From NCBI GenBank assembly GCA_023101725.1, contig JALJCO010003062.1, positions 558,001 through 622,000 on the forward strand: a DNA stretch of 64,000 nucleotides, given 5' to 3'. The notes under the pieces are model-generated. The model was not told where the DNA came from. It searched no databases and saw nothing but the letters and a program-made list of their open reading frames with translations. Source of the DNA: Atherinomorus stipes. Lineage: Eukaryota; Chordata; Actinopteri; Atheriniformes; Atherinidae. A program made the position numbers and the translations under genes. Position 1 is the stretch's first letter. Each line of letters opens with the position of its first letter. Of this stretch, positions 60,001 to 64,000 are shown in pieces.

Positions 60001-60880
60001 CGCTCGACGCGCCTCGGGAGAGGCCCCTCCTTTTTCTTTCTCCTGTCACCGGTCTGTCTGCGGCTTGGCTTAATGTGATAAATAAAGCAGGGAACGTCGT
60101 CGTCGGGCGTCTCTGCCCTGTGTCTGGTTCACCAGATGATTCCAGGTGTTCTGGGTGTGATGAGTTTCATCATTTACTCTAGGAGCTGCTGGCAAGGGGC
60201 GCTTTCAGCCGTCTGATCCAGCCCAGTTTAACAACCCACTGTCCCGATGCGGGGCAGCATTATAAGCCCAGTAAATCACATCAGGACAGCAGGTCATCAA
60301 ACTGGGAAAGCGGGACCGGACACAGATCACAGTTTATCCTCCTCCGTCTTCAGAGAGAGAGCAGATTCCCCTGGTTCTTCTGGGTGTTTCCCCTCCTGTC
60401 AGAAAATGTGTCTGTGTCATGACTCGCTCTGATTGGTCGACGCCCTGCGTCAAGACTCCAAAGTTCAGATTTTCCAACTCCAGCGTCTGACGCCCCGACA
60501 CACGTTTCGCGCGTCAAACATTGAAAATCTCAAAGCTCGTAACGCCCCTAGACGCACCACACCCGATGCGCGAAACGCGCTGCAAGAAGGGTTGCCGCTC
60601 CTTGACGCGCGTCGGCCATTGACTTTGCATGTAAACCTGACGCCCTTGACACCCAAATCGCGCTTGGTCTGAACACACTGTTACAAAACAGCCTCCCCAT
60701 TTTTAGAAGTTCCTGTCAGCACTGATTCCTCCAGTTTACAACGTGCAACATAGATATGACTTGATCAGGGTGAAGGTCAAAGTAGTTGTTATACAAATAC
60801 ATACCCTAAATACTGAATCCAGGTGGGTTTGATGCTGCTGGGTAGACTGACTAGGAACATCCCAGCACTCCTCATTGTCT
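53485..60880 (-). CDS. NLR gene 2: FISNA-NACHT-LRR-B30.2 (NLRC3-like), 5'-incomplete and frameshifted
   Basis: Minus-strand exons in order: 60805..60880, 58570..58795, 56402..58189 (FISNA-NACHT), 56129..56302, 55329..55502, 55018..55191 (LRRs), 54167..54213 (linker), 53485..54056 (PRY-SPRY, stop). Sizes and phases mirror NLR gene 1, so the two are tandem paralogs. The start exon and N-terminal cassettes were not found between 60881 and 64000 and may lie beyond the window. The NACHT exon has a frameshift at 56673-56681. Without correction the protein would end soon after the helical domain and lack LRRs and B30.2. Confidence 0.85.
54167..54213 (-). CDS. NLR gene 2: linker exon before B30.2
   Basis: 47 nt, encoding [15 protein letters not shown], between TCCTTTCAG and GTAAG on the minus strand. 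Same size and phases as 27854..27900. Confidence 0.9.
54214..55010. other. Intron of NLR gene 2, nothing recognised
   Basis: AT-rich; no repeat termini or exon-like blocks. Confidence 0.5.
55018..55191 (-). CDS. NLR gene 2: LRR exon (third)
   Basis: 174 nt, phase 2-2. [37 protein letters not shown] and NCKLEMLR. Orthologous in position to 29371..29544 of gene 1. Confidence 0.94.
55329..55502 (-). CDS. NLR gene 2: LRR exon (second)
   Basis: 174 nt, phase 2-2. [37 protein letters not shown] and LCKLETLR. The donor is GTCAGA, a weaker but valid GT donor. Confidence 0.92.
56129..56302 (-). CDS. NLR gene 2: LRR exon (first)
   Basis: 174 nt, phase 2-2. [37 protein letters not shown] and PNCKLECLR. 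The acceptor is TTTCTACAG on the minus strand. Confidence 0.94.
56402..58189 (-). CDS. NLR gene 2: FISNA-NACHT exon with a homopolymer frameshift
   Basis: The exon starts after TTTTTTTTCCAG (minus) and leaves through [33 protein letters not shown] and [20 protein letters not shown]: Walker A GVAGIGKT, Walker [11 protein letters not shown], and [16 protein letters not shown]. The helical part includes [17 protein letters not shown]. The frame is open from 58189 to a run of nine T (plus strand) at 56673-56681, after which family sequence ([20 protein letters not shown]) continues in another frame to 56402. It is a real frameshift, or a homopolymer error in the assembly. Confidence 0.9.
58328..58533. 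mobile_element. hAT-type MITE
   Basis: Ends AGGGGTAGGCAAGTTCAG and GGACTTAACTTGCCTACCCC, with the interior CAACACACCTGATTCAAATG mirrored by TTTGAATCAGGTGCG. Related to the element at 10316. A clean 8-bp duplication was not seen. Confidence 0.7.
58570..58795 (-). CDS. NLR gene 2: pre-FISNA helical exon
   Basis: 226 nt, phase 0 in and 1 out, between TTTTTCAG and GTAAGA on the minus strand. It encodes [20 protein letters not shown], an acidic spacer and [18 protein letters not shown]. Counterpart of 34580..34799. Confidence 0.92.
59145..59588. mobile_element. TTAA-flanked MITE
   Basis: Ends AGGCAGGGT and ACCCTGCCT, flanked by TTAA on both sides (59141-59144 and 59589-59592). About 444 bp in an intron of NLR gene 2. 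Confidence 0.75.
59882..60680. mobile_element. PIF/Harbinger-like MITE, GC-rich
   Basis: Ends TGGTGTGTTCAGACCAA and TTGGTCTGAACACACTG are near-perfect inverted repeats, flanked by TTA on both sides (59879-59881 and 60681-60683). The interior is GC-rich with many GACGC/GCGTC words, unlike the AT-rich surroundings, and generates the long spurious ORFs on both strands. Confidence 0.8.
60805..60880 (-). CDS. NLR gene 2: phase-restoring spacer exon
   Basis: 76 nt between CCTTCACAG and GTATGT on the minus strand. It enters in phase 2 and leaves in phase 0. Encodes [20 protein letters not shown] followed by DSVFR, which matches the HQTxLxSIFR spacer just before the helical exon in teleost NLRC3-like proteins. 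No equivalent was found in gene 1. Confidence 0.85.
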
Positions 60881-60889
60881 CTGTGAAGG

Positions 60890-61510
60890 AGGCATTAAAT
60901 ATGAGTTCTCATAAGGCTGTCAAATACATGTGATTTAGGTGCCAATGAATATTAATTCAGTCACTTGTTTGCATGACACATTCACAGGAGGATCCAAGCC
61001 TGAGGCATTTGACACAAACAGCGAACATCCTCAGATTTGACACTGCCATGGATGTGTGAATCCAGTTGAGTCAGGCGACTAGGTTTATTTCTGCTGTTGT
61101 GAAGTTGGCCTTTATTATATGAGAAAATATTGGGATTTGTTTCCTTTTGGAGACAACCCTAGTGAATGAAGGGTGAACTGCAACTTTTAGCACTTCCAGG
61201 AGGCTTCACTTTTCACCGCCAGAGTTTGCTACTTCCTCCAGTGCTGTGCTGGAGAAAGACCAGGAGTGGGTCAATGACCCAAACACCCAACCAGCCCTGC
61301 TATAACCCCCTGACTGGAATTCCCTTTACTCACAAGACTTCCAGCACAACTCCCTTCCCTGCCACTCCTCCACAGGCCCTACAATCCTTCTCCCTACAGT
61401 TCCTCCACAACCCCACAGCACACACACTACCTCTCAGCCCAGCATACTGCTCTTCACAGCCCAGGAAGACAGAGAATTGGCCTGGCTCAAGTTGAAGAAT
61501 GTGACTGGTC
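60890..61510. other. Nothing recognised
   Basis: Upstream of the last visible NLR gene 2 exon. A Pro-rich ORF (61166-61495) on the plus strand has no family resemblance. No N-terminal cassette exon was found. Confidence 0.4.
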
Positions 61511-61518
61511 CAGATAGC

Positions 61519-63113
61519 CAGTGGCGTGCACAGGTAGACACTAGATGGTGCTGGAGCACCTGCCCTTTGCCCTTGAACCTAGTAAGTGCCCTTTTGAAAG
61601 TTCGTTTTTTTTGTTGTTTTTTTTTTTTTTTGAATTTTGTTTTGCAATGTACGTGGCCCATGCTGACACGATCATCTATAAAGCTCAGCAATTAAAAGAG
61701 TGTGATAATATTGCCCCAAAATTGATATTTGCCCCACCCGCCCCTCTTTTCCCTGCTCAACGTGAAGCGCAGGGCGAACACAAGCAGACATGCGCAGCTG
61801 CAGCTGCAGCTCCACTCTCCTCCTCCCATGCCCCGCCAGACAGGTAACACACAGATGAATGAGTTGAGTTTGTCCCCTCATCTGCCCTCTGATGTCAAGT
61901 TATAACTTACATTTATGATTAATTTGAATCTGTGGTGAAGCAGCCGTCATACAGACGCATAGCTAAGCAGCAATTAGCCGACTGCTCACCTGCAAGCTAG
62001 CCGCTAGCTAAAATCAATAACAGATATGACATTATGACCACCGGTAGAATTTGTCAGTGGTGCAGCATGTCAGCAGCAGTCTTAAGCTGAATATTTAGGA
62101 GGGTATTGTTAAGGTCTGCATCAGGCTACACAATTAGCACAGTAATTTATTTTCCAAATGACAAATGCAGAAAAAGTAGCATGGTGCCTTGTTGTCATGT
62201 GTGCAAAGCAGTCTTATTCATACTGTTGGTCTCTTTATTTACCAATTCCAGCTTAATGCTTAGAAAGGAGAGGCTTATAAAAGAAAGGGAGCTACAGCAG
62301 GTAGAGCAGCTCTGGATGAAACCACCACCAGCAGCGAGGAGGATGATGAAGATGGAAGGTCAGAGTCATGTTAACTGTTGAAGGCATTTTAAAGCTCAGA
62401 AGTTGAACTGTTCCTCTAATTTTATTGAAATATCTTAAAAACTGTCCACATTTTCTTTTAACAACACAAAGTGGTTTGGCTACTAAGTCAGGTATGAAGG
62501 TGTTTTAGCTGAATATATGATGTTGTACAGTACCAACCAGAAGATATATATATATATATTTTCAAACTTTATTAAATCTTAAAAATAGGATATTATTACA
62601 ACTATTCTAGTGTAGGAAGCTACAGCAGGGAAGCAGCTCTGTGCTTCCTGCAATAGAACATCTACCAGCATGGAAGATGAGGGAGATGAATCCCAGAATA
62701 CTCAGATAAAGCTGTGGTGCAGCTGCTGGTTTAGAGGGGTAAAGGAAGAACTGATCACCTGTTAGACAAGGAGATAACCAGTGATCATGTTGGTGATGTG
62801 GCAGTATTTCATACTGGATTTCCTCTCTAGCAAGACTGTATTTAAAAATAAATGGCTTCAATTTGCTAAATTGATTGTTTTAGGGTTAAACCTGAGCCAG
62901 ACATTTACCACAGTAATAATCATATCACAGTCATGCAGGTGAAATATACTTTTTAATAACATCGTGGTATAAGTACTCCGTGTCAGCCGAAACCCACAGC
63001 ACAAGTACCAGAATCAGTATCGAAACATTTCTACCGGCATTTCCACATGCTGCACAAAGTGCCCTTGATTTTCACTGAGCACCTGCCCCCCAAAACGTCT
63101 GTGCACGCCACTG
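61519..63113. mobile_element. hAT non-autonomous element with perfect 8-bp target duplication
   Basis: Perfect 15-bp ends CAGTGGCGTGCACAG and CTGTGCACGCCACTG, with CAGATAGC directly duplicated on both sides (61511-61518 and 63114-63121). About 1.6 kb. It has no recognisable transposase, only short ORFs. Confidence 0.93.
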
Positions 63114-63208
63114 CAGATAGCCCCTCCAGTCATGGTGAACATTTAAGATGTACAAGTACCTGCGTATTTACCTGAACGAAACATGAATTGGGACTACTAA
63201 TACTCAGG

Positions 63209-63225
63209 CCCCCCCCCCCCCCCCC
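63209..63225. repeat. Poly-C run
   Basis: 17 consecutive C. Confidence 0.9.
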
Positions 63226-63339
63226 TCCCTGAGGAGAGGCAAAAGCAGACTCCACTAGCTGCGCTGACTGAGGTCCTTCAGAGGGCTGGAAGGCATTCGA
63301 AAGGACCTTTTGTAACTCAATTGGGGCTTTAGCCATATT

Positions 63340-63480
63340 TTATGCTGTGGCCTGCTGGAAAACGGCATCATGGTAGCAGAGATAAAGAAACTGAACAAAG
63401 CCAGCTCTGTCATGGGCCATGGTCTTGAGCTTGTGAAAATGGTGGGTAACAAGGACGATGTTAGCAAATCATAAACTGTC
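63340..63480 (+). mobile_element. Possible LINE RT C-terminal fragment
   Basis: The reading IKKLNKASSVMGHGLELVKM resembles the RLxKLxRRASSVLGxxLDxVxxV segment near the end of fish LINE polyproteins. It is short and isolated. Confidence 0.35.
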
Positions 63481-63489
63481 ATCAATCAT

Positions 63490-64000
63490 GAACCAATCAT
63501 TATCTAAACTCAGAGTCTTGTTCTCACTCAAAGTTGAGGAAACTTATCCCCTTTGTACATACCTCCGGATGCAATCATACAGTAGCTGAATCCTATGTTC
63601 TCAGTTTTGGTTCCAAATCCTGTTGTTTATGTTTTTCTTTTGTTGTTGTTGTTGTCATTTTTGTTCTTATCATAATTACTGACTATTTTCATGTTTTGAA
63701 CATTTTCATGAACCCGCATAATGATGGTATTTTAGAGGCAAAATACTGTGAATTGTTCATTATTATGATTTAATTCTTCTAAAGTTCACTGGTGGTCAAA
63801 ATAAAAATGCACAAATTAAACTATGCTGTCCTCTGACAGCAGGAATGTGTGTTAGATTATACTGAGCAATTAAATACCTGTGAGACAGGTTTTAAGGAAA
63901 TTAATACGATAATCTCATCTTTTTATGTTGGCCTGGAAAACTCCTAGAATATTTTTTTTAAATTGCTGTTTTACTCCAAACAGGTAGGAGGGTTAGCCTT
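63490..64000. other. Nothing recognised
   Basis: AT-rich sequence with a TTG-rich stretch (63640-63665) and no gene-like block. Confidence 0.4.

Noticed and set aside
60433..60672. Pro/Arg/Leu-rich ORFs on both strands in a GC-rich stretch
   Set aside because: They lie inside a TTA-flanked MITE and have no homology that I recognise.

Overview
This window is vertebrate nuclear DNA, almost certainly from a teleost fish. It holds spliced exons with GT/AG borders, a vertebrate complexin gene, and two genes of the FISNA-NACHT-LRR-B30.2 (NLRC3-like) family that is greatly expanded in teleosts. It is also dense in Tc1/mariner, hAT, PIF/Harbinger-like and TTAA-flanked repeats, LINE remnants and a tRNA-derived SINE. 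No prokaryotic operons, rRNA genes or CRISPR arrays are seen.

Plus strand, about 5.8-16.7 kb: the last two coding exons of a complexin gene, best match complexin-2 (cplx2), at 5851..6026 and 14697..14894, followed by a probable 3' UTR with AATAAA signals. The 8.7 kb intron between them holds a broken Tc1 element, several foldback MITEs and a 0.65 kb segment duplicated 3.1 kb apart. The exon for the first 11 residues was not found and is probably upstream of the window. About 16.7-25.5 kb has no recognisable gene, only microsatellites and Harbinger-like MITEs.

Minus strand, 39.0 to 26.2 kb: NLR gene 1. In transcription order: a start exon, three short N-terminal cassette exons, a helical pre-FISNA exon, one large FISNA-NACHT exon, three LRR exons, a 47-nt linker and a PRY-SPRY (B30.2) exon. 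The FISNA-to-SPRY half is open and phase-consistent. The N-terminal half looks damaged or in flux: one cassette has lost its GT donor, a Tc1 element sits next to the splice acceptor of another, and the exon that should restore phase before the pre-FISNA exon is not visible.

Minus strand, 60.9 to 53.5 kb: NLR gene 2, a tandem paralog in the same orientation with the same exon sizes and phases. It retains the phase-restoring exon missing from gene 1, but its NACHT exon has a frameshift at a nine-base homopolymer. Its first exons are not seen before the window ends. Each gene therefore carries a different defect.

The rest is transposon-rich: an L1-type LINE 3' end (40.4-41.1 kb), an antisense LINE fragment (49.6-50.2 kb), a 2.3 kb nested long-inverted-repeat element (50.7-53.0 kb) with two exon-like coding pieces, and three hAT-type elements with perfect 8-bp target duplications (10.3, 34.9 and 61.5 kb).
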